Origin: Pieris napi
Lineage: Eukaryota > Arthropoda > Insecta > Lepidoptera > Pieridae
DNA length: 64,000 nt
Direction: 5' to 3'
Assembly (NCBI RefSeq): GCF_905475465.1
Contig: NC_062240.1
Coordinates: forward strand, 1,565,001 to 1,629,000
The position numbers were made by a program, and so were the translations under genes. Shown here piece by piece: positions 11,899 through 23,541 of this stretch. How positions within the stretch are numbered: position 1 is the stretch's first letter; each line of letters opens with the position of its first letter. The notes beneath the pieces were generated by a model. That model searched no databases. It had not been told where the DNA came from and saw nothing but the letters and a program-made list of their open reading frames with translations.

Positions 11899-13524
11899 TA
11901 GTTATTTATATAAATGATCGTATTCTAAGAACGCAATATTTTGTTTTGATAGCGAAGATTTAGTCTTTAAATTCTATATATTATTGACATTGACAAGTTC
12001 TGTACGCAAAACTTAAAAATAATTTTAATATGAAGTTATACAATTATTTGAGTGAAAGCCTCTATCAAGCGTTAACATCACAGCAATTGTGATTGCAATC
12101 AATACATTGGGGAAATCCCGCTACTTCTTCGAAGCCCCCTTTTATATAAATAATGATAGCTACTCCTGTCTAGACTCTGGGGCTTATTTAATCTAGGTAA
12201 CAATATATTTTGCCTAGAATTACTTTTGGTTAGTGGTTTTGTAATAAATATCGTTGCAGTAATGTAATATGATGTTTTCTCTTTACATTGTTGTAACGCT
12301 ATACCGACGTAGGAAGAACTGTTTTACCAATTTTGAAAACTACAGTAGAACTGGCTAATTTGAATGTGATTAATGTTTTTCTATGTAAATAATAAATGCA
12401 CTACCTTTACATTGAATTAAGTAAATAGTCTTATCTTATAACTTAAGCGTGTCGAACACTATCAATTTAAAATATAAATTTCTTGCTGTATAATTTTCAA
12501 TTTAAGAATTACATTAATAACTTTTAAATACTTTATAATCTTTGTTAAGAAATGGCTTTCCACCCACCATCAAAGTCCGAGCAATATTATCACAAAACAT
12601 ACGGACACCTGTCGCTAACCGTCGGAACCCTATACTGAATCACTATCGAAATGATTGTACAATTAGCGAAACGTTGCCTTAACTGGTGATGTCATGCAAT
12701 GTTGTCAATTCAAGGCCTCTCAGTCATCGTCCGAACACAGAGCAATGAGAACGCCGTCATCAAAAACACAATCAACTTTCTTATTGTGCATTTGTATTTA
12801 CGTGACTACTTAAATTACGGATTTGTAAGTTTTAAACATTCCGCGAAAAAGGAAGGTGAGTGTGGGTTTTGTCATACTACATGACTTTACAGTTTTGGTT
12901 GATTTCCGGTTTCACTTTTATATCCGTTCACAATTTGTTTAGGATTCTGTCTGATGAATGAAGTATTATGTTTTAATTTCATTGCAATGTAAAATTGAGG
13001 TAAGGGCTTTTAATAATTAGGATTTAAGATCTCAGACATTCCATTAAAATATTTCTAATAGCCTATTAAACAATTATAATCACTACTTAAAAACGGTTTC
13101 AACTAATTTTTTGTGAGTTTTGTTGTTATCGTGTCGTAATAATTGGGTAATTTTCTTCATTGTGACAATTGTTAACCAGTGATTATTAAAGTGAATATTT
13201 TACGAAATCGTTCGACGTATAAAATTTCCGTTTATTGGTTTATTTTAAGGAAATTATCAGCGGAAGCTACAGAGCTACAGTTGACATTGTTTCCCTCAAA
13301 TATCCTTGCAAAGTGTACTATATACAAACATTGGGTTTACACGTCGGACACAGAAAATAGGTTAGGAGTTTGTCATTAAATTTATGTATTTTGCGTGCTT
13401 CGATCGAGTTAACAATCAATTATTCACAATAAATGTTTGTAATCTCTTAGGTAACGAGGATTTAAGTCTGACTCCTATAGAATATGATCGCTTTTCTCGG
13501 TTACAACTCGGAAGATTTTAGTTA

Positions 13525-13772
13525 AGAGCAGTGGCCTAGTGGCTTCAGCGTGCGACTCATCTTCGTCGTAGGTTTGAACCTGTGCACTAATGGACTTTCT
13601 GTGTAGATTTAAAACTTGCTCGTACGGTGAAGGAAAACTTGGTAAAGGCATGCCCAAAAAAAGTTGTCGGCGTGTGTCAGGTATAGGCGGATTACCTAAT
13701 TATTCGAGGAACTTTATCGCGAAACAAATATCGAAGGCCAATTCCAAAGGTTGTAGCGCCACTGGATTATTT
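13525..13772 (+). mobile_element. tRNA-derived SINE, degenerate copy
   Basis: The head (AGTGGCCTAGTGGCTTCAGC and then a corrupted GGTTTGAAC B box) resembles a tRNA-type Pol III promoter. The body and the GGTTGTAGCGCCACTGGATT end match the other copies at 19356, 48239 and 57931. This copy is worn, with several short deletions. Confidence 0.75.
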
Positions 13773-14633
13773 AAATAGAGATACATTATAGTTCAACTTT
13801 CTCGTCTGCCCTTTATGTGGTCTCGGCTCGTTGTATTGTATCCTGATTAATATCTAGGTTGTCTGAACCGGTCTTCATATAATAAGGAATTGTTCAACGA
13901 CGTTTCTGAATTTACAAAATTCTGTGTAAATCCTTGAATAATAATGCAATAATAATTACAAGGGTTTGTTTTATTGTTAAAATGAGAACTTAATAGTGCG
14001 ATACTTATGTTTATATTATTAATTGGAATTAATGAAATTCCTTGACAAAATCATATTATTTTTTATATAGTATTTTTGTCTTCAAAAACACTTGTAGCTT
14101 ATAACGTTAATAACACATATTTATGTCTATTAATTACATTAAAATATATGTTAAAAAATATCTCCAATTAAGATATTCATCTTCATCTAATCCTGTCTTT
14201 ATTACATAATATGTTAAAACAGTTAGGGTACGTATATAAATAATAAATAAGTATTTTTTTAATTAGTAGATTCACCAGGAACGTATAACATATATTAAAA
14301 TGGTTTAATGAATTATTCAGATTTATCAAACGCAAGTGTAATGTAATTAGGATGTAATCAGATGTCGTTCTGCTACACAGTTACAGTTTTCCGCTTTTCT
14401 TTTATGTAGAACATCATACTTAGTGGTTCTGGCTCTTGTTTAATATATCGTTGTTTACAACAAACTCCCAAGCGAAATTAGAGAATTATCACTAAATAAA
14501 TTCAACGCCCTCGTTAAATGAAAATTAATCAACAAAGCTTTTTATAAATTTGAGGACTACTTAAATGATCCTAATCCTTGGGATTGATTTGCTCCAGTTC
14601 AAACAATTTGTATGACAATACTTGGCAATTAAA

Positions 14634-14720
14634 AAGAGTGGCGGAAAGTTTCTTGCCAGTTCTTCTTACCCGCTCTACGCCCTTGACTTGCGAACTGGTA
14701 GTAAATGTAAATTTACGATT
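14634..14720 (-). repeat. Dispersed repeat family A, short reverse copy
   Basis: GTTTCTTGCCAGTTCTTCTT and the following CCGCTCTACGCCCTTGA are the reverse complement of the core of the copies at 10637 and 54390. Only the central part is present. Confidence 0.6.
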
Positions 14721-15192
14721 AATTTAACTTGACGATTCAAAAGTGTACTTGGTTACCCACTTGAATAAAGATATTTTGAGTTTGAGTTTATACATTAATA
14801 TCTATCAGTCGTGAACCAATATCAATTGTGTCATATATACTCTCTAAACGCATTTCACATAGAATTATGGTACCTAATAATTTTCCCAAGTTAATTAAAG
14901 ACAAAATACTCGTGGTAATTATGGATAGAACCCGTGTTTAAATAATTAATTGTAATTTTTAATGTATACCAATTTCTTTACTTTGTTTAGTGTAATAACA
15001 TTTTTCAATGCACTGTAACTTAATTACAAGTAACGGGTCTGCTCAGGCTTCGCGCGGCTGAACATTTATTTTTTATATTTAGAATTATTTAACAATTAGT
15101 TACATACATAATGAGCTTTTTAATAATGACAGAAGACTTTAAATTGATCCTGATTTTTTTTTACAAACAGAATATAATATACAAATTTTTCA

Positions 15193-15569
15193 TCTTAATA
15201 TATATTAATTACGTGTCACGTTGTTTGTCCGCTATGGACTCCTAAACTACCGAACCGATATCAATCAAATATGCACACCGTGTGCAGTTTGATCTAACTT
15301 AAAAGATAGGATAGCTTACATCTCAATTTATACCCGCAGTATTATTTTATTGCAAAATATTTGTTTATTAATTGATAGTCACAATTCTAACACATGGCGC
15401 TGTGTTGAAAGTACCAACGTTTCACATAAGCTACAATTTAATGGCATAACCACCAAAAAAGCATGGTGGTCCCCATGACTGGTGTTCTCCTACCGTTTCC
15501 CTTGAATAGTTTACCACTATGTGATATAACAAAAATCTTAGCCACAGCAACGCTTGGCCGGTCTGCTAG
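15193..15569 (+). mobile_element. Helitron-like element, 377 bp
   Basis: It starts A|TCTTAATATATATTAATTA and ends GGCCGGTCTGCTAG|T. Termini and insertion point follow the Helitron rule. Its length is close to that of the element at 11526, but the interior differs. Confidence 0.62.
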
Positions 15570-16830
15570 TCATTGTTATAATGTTAGTACAGAAATTATC
15601 CGAAAATCTTTTTCATAGTAAGATAAGTGACATTAAAAATGGATAATACCAGCCATTTCGTCTATAAAATATAGGAACAATTTAACACAATCGAATACTG
15701 TTAAACAATTTTACGACACAACTTTACATTTTAAATATTTAAGGTCTGAATGGGAGTTGCGAAGACTCTTTAGTCACCGCTCACGTTTGACCATGTGAAG
15801 CGACGCTAAAAATAGCGGTTATGCGATAACCATGCAAGTCCCAAGGTCATGGCCAATATGCTCGTTTTCCTTCATGTTTTCGGATATAGCAACTTTGACA
15901 TCCTGACATTATAGTTAAAACATGTGCTAGGTAGAGTAGTTAAGATATTAATACGATGTTTGTACAACTTTTATACATAGTAACATATATATTAGTATTT
16001 ATTTTATAGTACGTTTATTGCTGCAGTATATAAACGTGATTTAATAGTCCATTATTTAATAGTTTTTTACATAATCTCTATCTTCAGCAGGCCTACTACA
16101 TACTTTAAGAATGTACAGTGCCGTGGTTAAAAACTGAAAGAAATTAAATCTAATTAAATACCATTTCCAATAGACAATAAAAAAGAATAGCAACTATAGA
16201 GTATAATAATGCCACTTAACAAAACGTAATCACGGATTTTATTTTACATATCGATTTAGGATTAAATTTTTTCGAGAAATCCCATAAAACAAATCGTTAT
16301 CCTCCAGTTAAAATATTTGTATAAATGTTAAGATTGTTATCATAACGTTGGTTAGATTAATCGTTTAACCTCAAAGTCAATGGCGATGACTTCATTATGT
16401 TTTTAAATTGATTTACAAATACGTTGGCGAGTTTCTACTTCCGCCTGAAGTATTTCCAAATATTTAAAAGATATTTAATGTTTTTGCCTATGCTCTGAGA
16501 CTGACATTGAGATGCTTAGAATCTATGAACAGTCTCGTGTGTGGATAAATATTTAAAACGACACTTTGTTAATAGTCTGAATTCTTGTTAAAGACGAAAG
16601 CTTAAACATGGAAGAATCTGCTTTATGTAAGATCGCTTTACATCGTTTGTTTTCATATATTTAATCATTTTCTGTTGTGTTATTGTGAAGATAAAGTATT
16701 ATTATTTAATATGAATTTCAAAAATCGCTTCGGTAGTTTTATAATTAATTCATTACAGACAAAGAAAGTCTCGTTATGTTAGAGTACAGCACCAGGTCTA
16801 TATGTTCCATTAGAGTCGTAAGGTTAAAAC

Positions 16831-16998
16831 AACGGAATGCAATTGAAACCTAATTTATTACTAAAACTCCCAAGTTTGGAGGTAAAATTAGACTCATCAC
16901 AAAAGTTACCTAGATTTCGTGTTGCGGAAGAAAATTCAGGTAGAAAAACCAAAAAGAAAGATTTAAAGTCGCGAATTGTGACTCCTGAATGACAAAAT
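16831..16998 (+). other. Short lysine-rich open stretch, unrecognised
   Basis: A run beginning MQLKPNLLLKL and ending KKKDLKSRIVTPE, about 50 codons, is open on the + strand and closes with TGA at about 16996. It has no neighbouring splice sites in phase with E1 or E2. It may be a decayed piece of a transposon gene. I do not recognise it and give it no function. Confidence 0.2.
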
Positions 16999-17169
16999 AC
17001 GGCAGCCATACTTAGTGTTACATAGACTTCTAATTTCGGGGTCATTGTCCAGAACTCTACTAGTTTTCGTTCGATTTATCAATTTATTATTATGATCTCA
17101 TAATAATTAATATGACATTTGTATGCCTATTTTTATATGGTTGACTGTGCATTTTTTATAACTAACCAG

Positions 17170-17508
17170 CAGTGGCGGATTTATAGATTTGCCGCCCGTA
17201 GGCTTATATATATATATATATATATAAGCCAATTATATATATAATTAGTAAAGCGTTTAGGAATTGTTCATGCAGAGATGTTGAAATATTTATTAATTAG
17301 CACTGTATATGAGAATATTTTGATTTTTGTTAAATATTTTAATTTCTCTCCAATTTTCGAAATTCGTATTATGTGTGTGTAATGTGTATAATAATTTTTT
17401 TTTAAATTTGTAAACCGAAATAAAAAATGTGTGAACTAAATATGCCGCCCCTTAAAATTTGCCGCCCTAGGCTCCAGCCTATTTAGCCTGCTGGTAAATC
17501 CGCCACTG
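17170..17508. mobile_element. hAT MITE, 339 bp, with 8-bp target duplication
   Basis: The termini are CAGTGGCGGATTTA at 17170 and its imperfect reverse complement TAAATCCGCCACTG ending at 17508. CTAACCAG is repeated exactly on both sides (17162-17169 and 17509-17516). It carries a (TA)n palindrome at about 17202-17229 and paired GCCGCCC blocks. No coding. Confidence 0.9.
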
Positions 17509-18351
17509 CTAACCAGTCAGTACCGCTTTCTTTGCAAATAAACGATTTATTTATTATTTATTAAAAAAATCACAAGAATGTTAAGTCTAATATTATCGAC
17601 AAGGTCATAACTACACGGTACGACGAAATTTCGCTAGTTATCGCTTATCACTGATAACATTGTAAATAAACTATGCAACATAACTGTTTTTAATACTTTC
17701 GCCGGTGATATGATAAGGTTATATTTACGATATACTTAGTCTTGTGTGAATCAACGAATGAAGTCATTTTAAAGTGTTAAAAATAACTGATTGAACATCT
17801 CGGGTTCTTACAAATATCGTCTGTAAGTTGGTTCAAGTGCGAATACTGTTTTGCATGGTTGTGTAAGTTAAACAATGGACTATTAAAATATTTGCAAGGC
17901 ATGAGGAATGTTTATTTTGAAAGCGTTATTCTGCAGTTCAGTTTACTAAGAAAGATTAGTTTTTACAAACAAGAGAATTCACTTTAAAGCTATTTTTTTT
18001 ATTTTATCTTCACTAATTATATGAAAGATGTTTTCTTTGAAATTGATATGGATTAGTGTTTTCCAACGTTTTCGAAAATGCATTAAAATTATTTGGAATT
18101 TGAATTTAAGTTTTTCACTATGTTGTACTTTTTTTGCAAATAAACGATTTATTCATTATTGGTTTACAAGTACGTTTCTTTATGTATGTAGACAGGAAAC
18201 ACAAAAATTACATATAACTACTTAGGTTTGACAAATGACTAATTAAAACAACCCACATACAAGTATTTTTAATTTGTTTTACTAATTTATTATTACTATC
18301 TGGAAAACACCTTTAAACAACATCATATTATAGTTACATCTGTTTTTTTAG

Positions 18352-18484
18352 AACCAGCAGCCGCTCCTCGACGTAGTTCGGGAGCGTGCTCGCGAGTTGT
18401 CGAGCGGCGCAGACGCAGCGAGCGGTGAACGCGTCGAGCACCGCACGAGGGAACTCGCTGAACGTTGGAATATCGCATGCGAAG
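18352..18484 (+). CDS. Msp300: Msp300 exon E2
   Basis: It encodes NQQPLLDVVRERARELSSG and then ...ERVEHRTRELAERWNIACE, a spectrin-type helix pair with the RW near its end. The acceptor is a T-run plus AG at 18350-18351 and the donor is AAG|GTATTT at 18485. It enters in phase 0 and leaves with one base over, which pairs with E3 to give Gly. Confidence 0.88.
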
Positions 18485-19114
18485 GTATTTGTTAGACAAT
18501 ACAGTCAAAATCTGTTATAAAGACATCGACGGGACTCATATTTGGTCGTAAAAACCGATAGTTGTAACAGCCGATGACGTTATTAAGAACGTAATTCAAT
18601 GCAATTCAGCCGGTACCTGTGATTTTGGTCAATATAACTGGTATGTTGTTCTAAACGATGTCGTCGTAAACGGTTTTGACTGTATATTGTGTGTGTATAA
18701 AATAGGATAAATTTCGTTGTATACCAAATTTTGTGATTAGAAAATAGTGTTTGCTGAAAGATGCTGGTAATTGACACGATAGATTTTAGTTTTAGTCAAT
18801 TTTTTATTTTAGATTAAGGTTGGTAATTGTATAATTTTTCAGGGTTACTTGTCATTTTATTTAGTATTTTTTTTTACTAGGGTTGCCTGGAAGAGATCAC
18901 TTATTTGCGATAAGGCTGCCCGTTGCATCCCTTATAATTAATATTTCTTGTTTGTATGTGTAATATAACGGAGTTATAATAAATACATATTCTGAAGCAG
19001 TTAATTTAATTATACAAAAATTCTTAGTTCGCTATCAATCTTTATATCTGATACTTTTTTCCGTCTATTTTTTTTACTTATTTATCGTATTTGATCGAGT
19101 ACCTATTATACCAG
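18485..19114 (+). other. Intron E2-E3 (630 bp)
   Basis: It contains a 181-bp mariner-type MITE at 18502-18682. The rest is AT-rich with no further signal that I can support. Confidence 0.8.
18502..18682. mobile_element. Tc1/mariner-type MITE, 181 bp
   Basis: It has CAGTCAAAA at the left and TTTTGACTG at the right, flanked on both sides by TA (18500-18501 and 18683-18684). GACATCG blocks are mirrored inside each end. It is the uninterrupted relative of the copy split at 3904-3913 and 9142-9316. Confidence 0.82.
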
Positions 19115-19287
19115 GCTTAGCCAAGCGTGCAGCAACCGCAGACACGCAACTCCACCGTTGGACCCAACTACTCGACACCCAAAGGGGTCTCTCGTCTGCT
19201 ATCACAGCTGCTAACGATAGGCTTCGACAGTTAGACGCTAGTCCAAGTACGAGGAGACGCGCTGTGGACACAAGGCATGCTCTGCAG
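19115..19287 (+). CDS. Msp300: Msp300 exon E3
   Basis: It reads (G)LAKRAATADTQLHRWTQLL and then ...STRRRAVDTRHALQ; the Trp is the helix-A tryptophan of a spectrin unit. The acceptor is ACCAG at 19114 and the donor CAG|GTGAGA at 19288. It enters in phase 1 and leaves in phase 0. With E2 it gives an unbroken rod. Confidence 0.88.
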
Positions 19288-19884
19288 GTGAGAAAAATAA
19301 TGTTAATGTATTTAGGTACATACGATGTCGATAGGACGTAATTAGCCCTGCACTCAGAGAAGTGTTGGCCTAGTGGTTTCAGCGTGCGACTCTCATCCCT
19401 GGGGTCGTAGGTTCTATCCTCGGCTGTGCAATAGACGTTCTTTCTGTGTGCGCATTTGACATTCGCTCGAACGGTGAAGGTAAACATCGTGAGGAAACCG
19501 GCTTGCCTTAAACCCAAAAAGTCGAAGGTTTGTGTCTGGCACAGGCAGATCAGCTTGCCTATTTGATTTACAAATGATCATAAAACAGATACGAAAATTT
19601 GAGACCTAAAAAGGTTGTAGCGCCAATGATTTATTTTTTAATCATATCATAGTTTAAGTCCGCTCAAATTTCAGCTTAAGTCATACTCATTTCTCATTTG
19701 TTTTTAAGCAAGTAGGTAACCAATCGGTAGCGGTAATGCTTTAAAACTGGCTTAAAAGCTCTAAACTATGTAGACGCTTTTATAAATAAGAGAAATTCAA
19801 AGATATTGAAGAGTTAATCATATATGTTTTACGAATTTCACACTAGAATCTTACACACTTGTGAATTTAATGTATTTTTATCAG
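19288..19884 (+). other. Intron E3-E4 with a SINE
   Basis: About half of this 597-bp intron is a sense-oriented SINE (19356-19632). The rest is unremarkable. Confidence 0.85.
19356..19632 (+). mobile_element. tRNA-derived SINE, near full length
   Basis: The head GTTGGCCTAGTGGTTTCAGC is followed by a B-box-like GGTTCTATCC, then the CATCGTGAGGAAACCGGC body and the AAGGTTGTAGCGCCAATG end. It has the Pol III A/B-box layout of a tRNA-derived SINE. It lies 68 bases after the E3 donor, in gene sense. Confidence 0.85.
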
Positions 19885-20036
19885 GAGCTTCAGACTGAAG
19901 TATCAAGCCTTGAAGAGAGTCGTGACGACTTGTTGGAGCACGCGGATTTCGTCGTATCCCTATTAACACCACATTCGCAGCAGTTGGCTGAAGAAACGCG
20001 CGCCGGTGTACAAGACCTTGCAGACGCCTATGAGAA
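19885..20036 (+). CDS. Msp300: Msp300 exon E4
   Basis: It encodes ELQTEVSSLEESRDDLLEHA and then ...AGVQDLADAYE. The acceptor is TATCAG at 19884 and the donor GAA|GTGAGT at 20037. It enters in phase 0 and leaves with two bases that join E5 to make Lys, giving ADAYEKLRQTLAARL, a smooth coiled-coil join. Confidence 0.9.
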
Positions 20037-21016
20037 GTGAGTATTAGTGAATGTGAATCCAGAAGCTACTAGAGATATAAAGTGGATGAAGCGAGACGTT
20101 GCTAGCGTAGCAAGTGGAGATCCGTGGTCTCTACCTACCTCTATGGAAAAAGGCGTGTATATAAATAAATCTAATTTAAATTATTCATTTAGTATTTGAA
20201 GTGATGTAGTATTTTGCACGTTTTAAAGAGAGATAAGATAACATTACCTGCTTGGAAATAGATGGCGCTATGCTCAGTATTAATTATTTTATACATACCG
20301 GATTTTTTAAAAGATTTCAACATAATTTCATAGGTATATATGTGTTGTAGCTTGATGTATGTACATAATTATGGGATATTGGTAAGTACTAGATGTAAGC
20401 TTTAAAAAGGTAATATGAAAAGACAAAATTTTATCAAAATTAAAAAAAATAGTCCGATTGAAAGACGTTCTCGGGCATCGTGAACCCAATTAATAAAGTT
20501 TGTATAACTTTGTTCATGAGGTTAAATTTCTGTAAAATTAATGTGTATATATATATGTACATATAGTATCTGTGTACATAGAATATATCCACTTAAGTAA
20601 ATCATGTAAACAAATGTGAACATTTCATATTGAAGATGCTCTTCAAGTGTCGCTAAGCAGAACACTTTGTTCTTGCTAATTGGCTTTGAAATAACTTACA
20701 TGTTGTAGAACAAGGAAATGCTAGTTATTTTATATTTGTTGTTTGAATGGATTCCTTCGTACCTAATACGGAGATATATGTTCTAAGTTCTTCTTGATGT
20801 CCCATTTGGTATTCGGGGTGAATTTGAAAGTCTGAATGTCAATACGTTTCTGACATAAGAGACACTTGGCGCTAAGTATCGACTCTTAATCGTGAGCTAG
20901 AAGCCAGAGGAGAAATGTACATGTCATTGAGTCATTGAGGCTCTTGGTATTAAAGAAGTACATAAACGACTTCCAGCAAAACCCCTTTCGCTATTAAATC
21001 GATCGAAACTTGAACG

Positions 21017-21200
21017 TTTTTAAGGCAGTTCTGCTGCGCACCACCAATATGTAGAACCAGCTGCCCAATGAAGTATTTCCGAACCAATTCTACGTAAGGT
21101 CCTTCAAGAAAAGAGCGTACCAATTCTTAAAAGGCCAGAAACTGTCCATGGGCGGTGGTATCACTTAACATCAAGTGAGCTGCCTGCTGTTTTTCTCAAA
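21017..21200 (+). mobile_element. LINE 3'-end fragment, family B
   Basis: The blocks ACCAGCTGCCCAATGAAGTA, AAGGTCCTTCAAGAAAAGAG, CCAATTCTTAAAAGG and GGCGGTGGTATCACTTAACA recur at 51065, 55199 and 57425. They look like the worn C-terminal codons of a LINE ORF2 (NQLPxEVF ... FKxRxxxxLKG). It is truncated and non-coding now. Confidence 0.65.
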
Positions 21201-21598
21201 AAAATCTTTGTTTAGAAACGTAGAAAACATGCGCTAATGTACCGTGACGATTTCAAATGCACTGCGTAAATAGCGAATTCTTAAACAGATTTTCCGGTAC
21301 ACTTGAACATTATCTTAGCTGGCTTCAGTCGTATAATTAACTAATACGCAGTTATTAATATTGTGAACATTAATGGAAGAATTGTTTTAAAAACTAAGGA
21401 AGCCTGAGTGAGCAAAATGTAAAACATGACAGAATGTATGGAAATAATTAACGAACTGCATAGATTAACTGACGTTTTAATTATTCGTTAAGTGAACTGA
21501 CAAAAGGTCTACATCAAGTCAGCTCTTATGCTGTAATAAATAGTTAGTCTTTTTATAAATATTTTAATCTATTACTGTTTAATGTTGCGTTGTTTTTT

Positions 21599-22051
21599 GA
21601 AGTGAAACTTCTTTAGCACGAGGGTAAATTTTTACGAAGATGTGCAGCATTTTTGTCGAAGAAAAGGGACAGAGCGATTGAGACCGGTTGAGAGAGAGTG
21701 AGAAGGGCGAATAACTTTATAGAAATTCTATTTTTTAAATTAAAATTTGTGAAGAGAATTTATGAAATATTATCTAGTATTTTATATTTTATGCAAAATA
21801 ATTTATTGAAATCTCAAATAACGATAAATTAAAATGCCACGTGTTTTTAATATCGAAGAAATAAATTTAAAAAATTAAATTAAATATTTGTATTAATTTT
21901 CGACACTTAATATTTTACTGACAATAATTATTCATAAAATTCCTAATATATCATCCTTTTTCCCTCCCTCTAAGTCTAGGAATATACATTTTTATATTTG
22001 TATAAATATGAACAAGACTTAAAAATTAGTTTGCCAAAGAAGTTTCACTTC
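21599..22051. mobile_element. MITE with GAAGTGAAACTTCTTT termini, 453 bp
   Basis: GAAGTGAAACTTCTTT at 21599 is mirrored exactly at the right end (to 22051), and the next bases (AGCAC against GGCAAAC) are partly similar. Right-end fragments of the same family occur near 47690 and 49850. No target duplication is obvious, so I leave the superfamily open. Confidence 0.7.
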
Positions 22052-23335
22052 TGACATGTGTACTTTGTACGCACGCACTTATTTTCTTTATGTGTGTATC
22101 TGATATAAATGTATATAGTTACCGCATTAAATAAGTAAGGGTAGCCTATTTTGTTGTTAAATTAATATATAAAACTTTTTTACCATCTATATTTGTCGGT
22201 GATATAATCATAAAATGGCGTCACGTCCCAGCAATGAAAATATTTGAATGATTAAGTGAGCGACGAATATAATAGTTTTTATGATAATTCCGTCAATGAT
22301 GTAACTAGCGCCTTGAGACGTGCGATGGTGATTTGATTTGCCGAACTTAAAATACACGCCGGCTTACTCATAGACATTGTTGGAGAATCGGAGGACTATG
22401 TTATTATTAGCGTATTGCCACGGTGTGGTTTTCAAGAGGCGTATTCCAGAATGTTAGCAACGCATATTTCTAGCAAAATATGGAAGTAATAAGTTTATTT
22501 TTAGCTCGGAGTTGAAGCGAAACGAGTATGTTCGTGTTATTATGATCGCGTTGAAAATATGTTAACGTTACATAGAACACACTTAAATGTGAGATACAGA
22601 ATCGAGCTAATCTCCCTTTAAGTACTTGCGTGCTCGGTGTAAAATATAATATAAACTCAGAACCGTAGGGTTGATATTTAATCGATTGCGTTACCAGACA
22701 GTGGTTGGGGGTGTAATCGTTACGTATTCAAACGGCTAGACTATTTCAGATCGGTTCGCGCATGCGTAGTTCGTGTTTTATGGGTCAGGGCCTTGCAGTA
22801 TGAACTGGAACCGTCTCAGTGCTATACATAGAACGCTCGTTATTACTCAGCATAACTTTTACATCTCACATGCAATGCGGACGAATAATTCAACCCTTTA
22901 TGTAAAATTTGACTTGAACACCTGCGATTTTGGGTGCATGCCGTCAACCGACATAACCTCGCGTGTCCTGAGCCGCCGTATTGTTGTATGTATTAGTGTT
23001 TATTTATAGTCCGGTGAGTCACCAGTCCACGCGGTTAAACTGTGGTGATTTTACTTCCCTCGACGGTTTTGGCAGGCGATTTTAAGTGTTTACCTCGCCC
23101 ACACGCTGCGGCGCCGGCCGGCTAGGGGTGTCGATAAGCGCATGTCCCTCCGTTGCGCAACGAGTTCATTTCTTCACCTGTCAAGTACTGCGCAAGGTCG
23201 CCCGCTCACGTCACCGTATGCTTGGAACATATGCCGGCGCTAAACGTAAACATTAGTGCAGCGAATATTTAATATGATGTCATTGGGTCGCGTAAAATAA
23301 ATTTAGACACGGTAGTCGAATGTATAGAGCGCTTC

Positions 23336-23395
23336 ATTGAGCGACGGGCGAGCATAGCGAGCGGATCGCCGCTAGCCGCTGCCACGAACGAAAAG
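23336..23395 (+). promoter_or_regulatory. Msp300: Candidate internal promoter and 60-base noncoding first exon
   Basis: An initiator-like TTCATTG puts a start at A23336, with GGATC at +28 fitting the RGWYV downstream-promoter consensus at the usual spacing. There is no TATA box. The region upstream is CpG-rich and repeat-free. A good donor (AAAAG|GTACAT) follows at 23396, and the E5 acceptor is 145 bases downstream. Spliced to E5, the leader has no ATG in any frame until 23855, where GCAGCCATGG opens the Msp300 frame. This is inferred from sequence alone. Confidence 0.4.
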
Positions 23396-23541
23396 GTACA
23401 TTGCAACCGCTGCGACCTTGCGCCGTCATACCACGTCACGCCGTGCCGGTTTTATTTTCGTCGCGTTTTGGCAGCTCTTCCCCATTTGTTAGGAACTCGG
23501 CACACTTTGTATACGTGCATAACGTTCCTTTTTTGTTACAG

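Larger units (their letters stand above)
1824..18351 (+). other. Intron 1 of the window (16.5 kb), transposon-rich
   Basis: The intron runs from donor GTAAGT at 1824 to acceptor TTTTTTTAG at 18351. I found no exon in it that fits both phase and splice sites. It holds a LINE fragment (2190-2345), a SINE remnant (3709), a 5.2 kb hAT-type element with nested insertions (3914-9133), two Harbinger MITEs, four Helitron-like elements, a SINE (13525) and a hAT MITE (17170), each listed separately. The stretches 2350-3700, 12000-13500, 13780-14600, 14780-15190, 15570-16800 and 17520-18340 are AT-rich and show nothing further that I can support. Confidence 0.8.
20037..23541 (+). other. Intron E4-E5 (3.5 kb) with a CpG-rich distal part
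   Basis: It contains a LINE tail (21017-21200) and a TIR MITE (21599-22051). From about 22690 to 23480 the base composition changes to GC- and CpG-rich, including a GCGCATGCG motif near 22758, with no repeat signature. I read that part as a candidate internal promoter (listed separately). The stretches 20040-21010 and 22060-22680 show nothing definite. Confidence 0.7.

Noticed and set aside
17202..17229. (TA)n palindrome considered as a regulatory hairpin
   Set aside because: It lies inside the hAT MITE at 17170-17508 and is explained as a simple repeat of that element.
19074..19517. A 147-codon open frame on the - strand over E3
   Set aside because: It spans both E3 antisense and part of a SINE, so it cannot be one gene.
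22773..23009. A 78-codon open frame in the CpG-rich region before E5
   Set aside because: GC-rich DNA gives longer chance frames; it has no splice link in phase with E5 and no recognisable protein.
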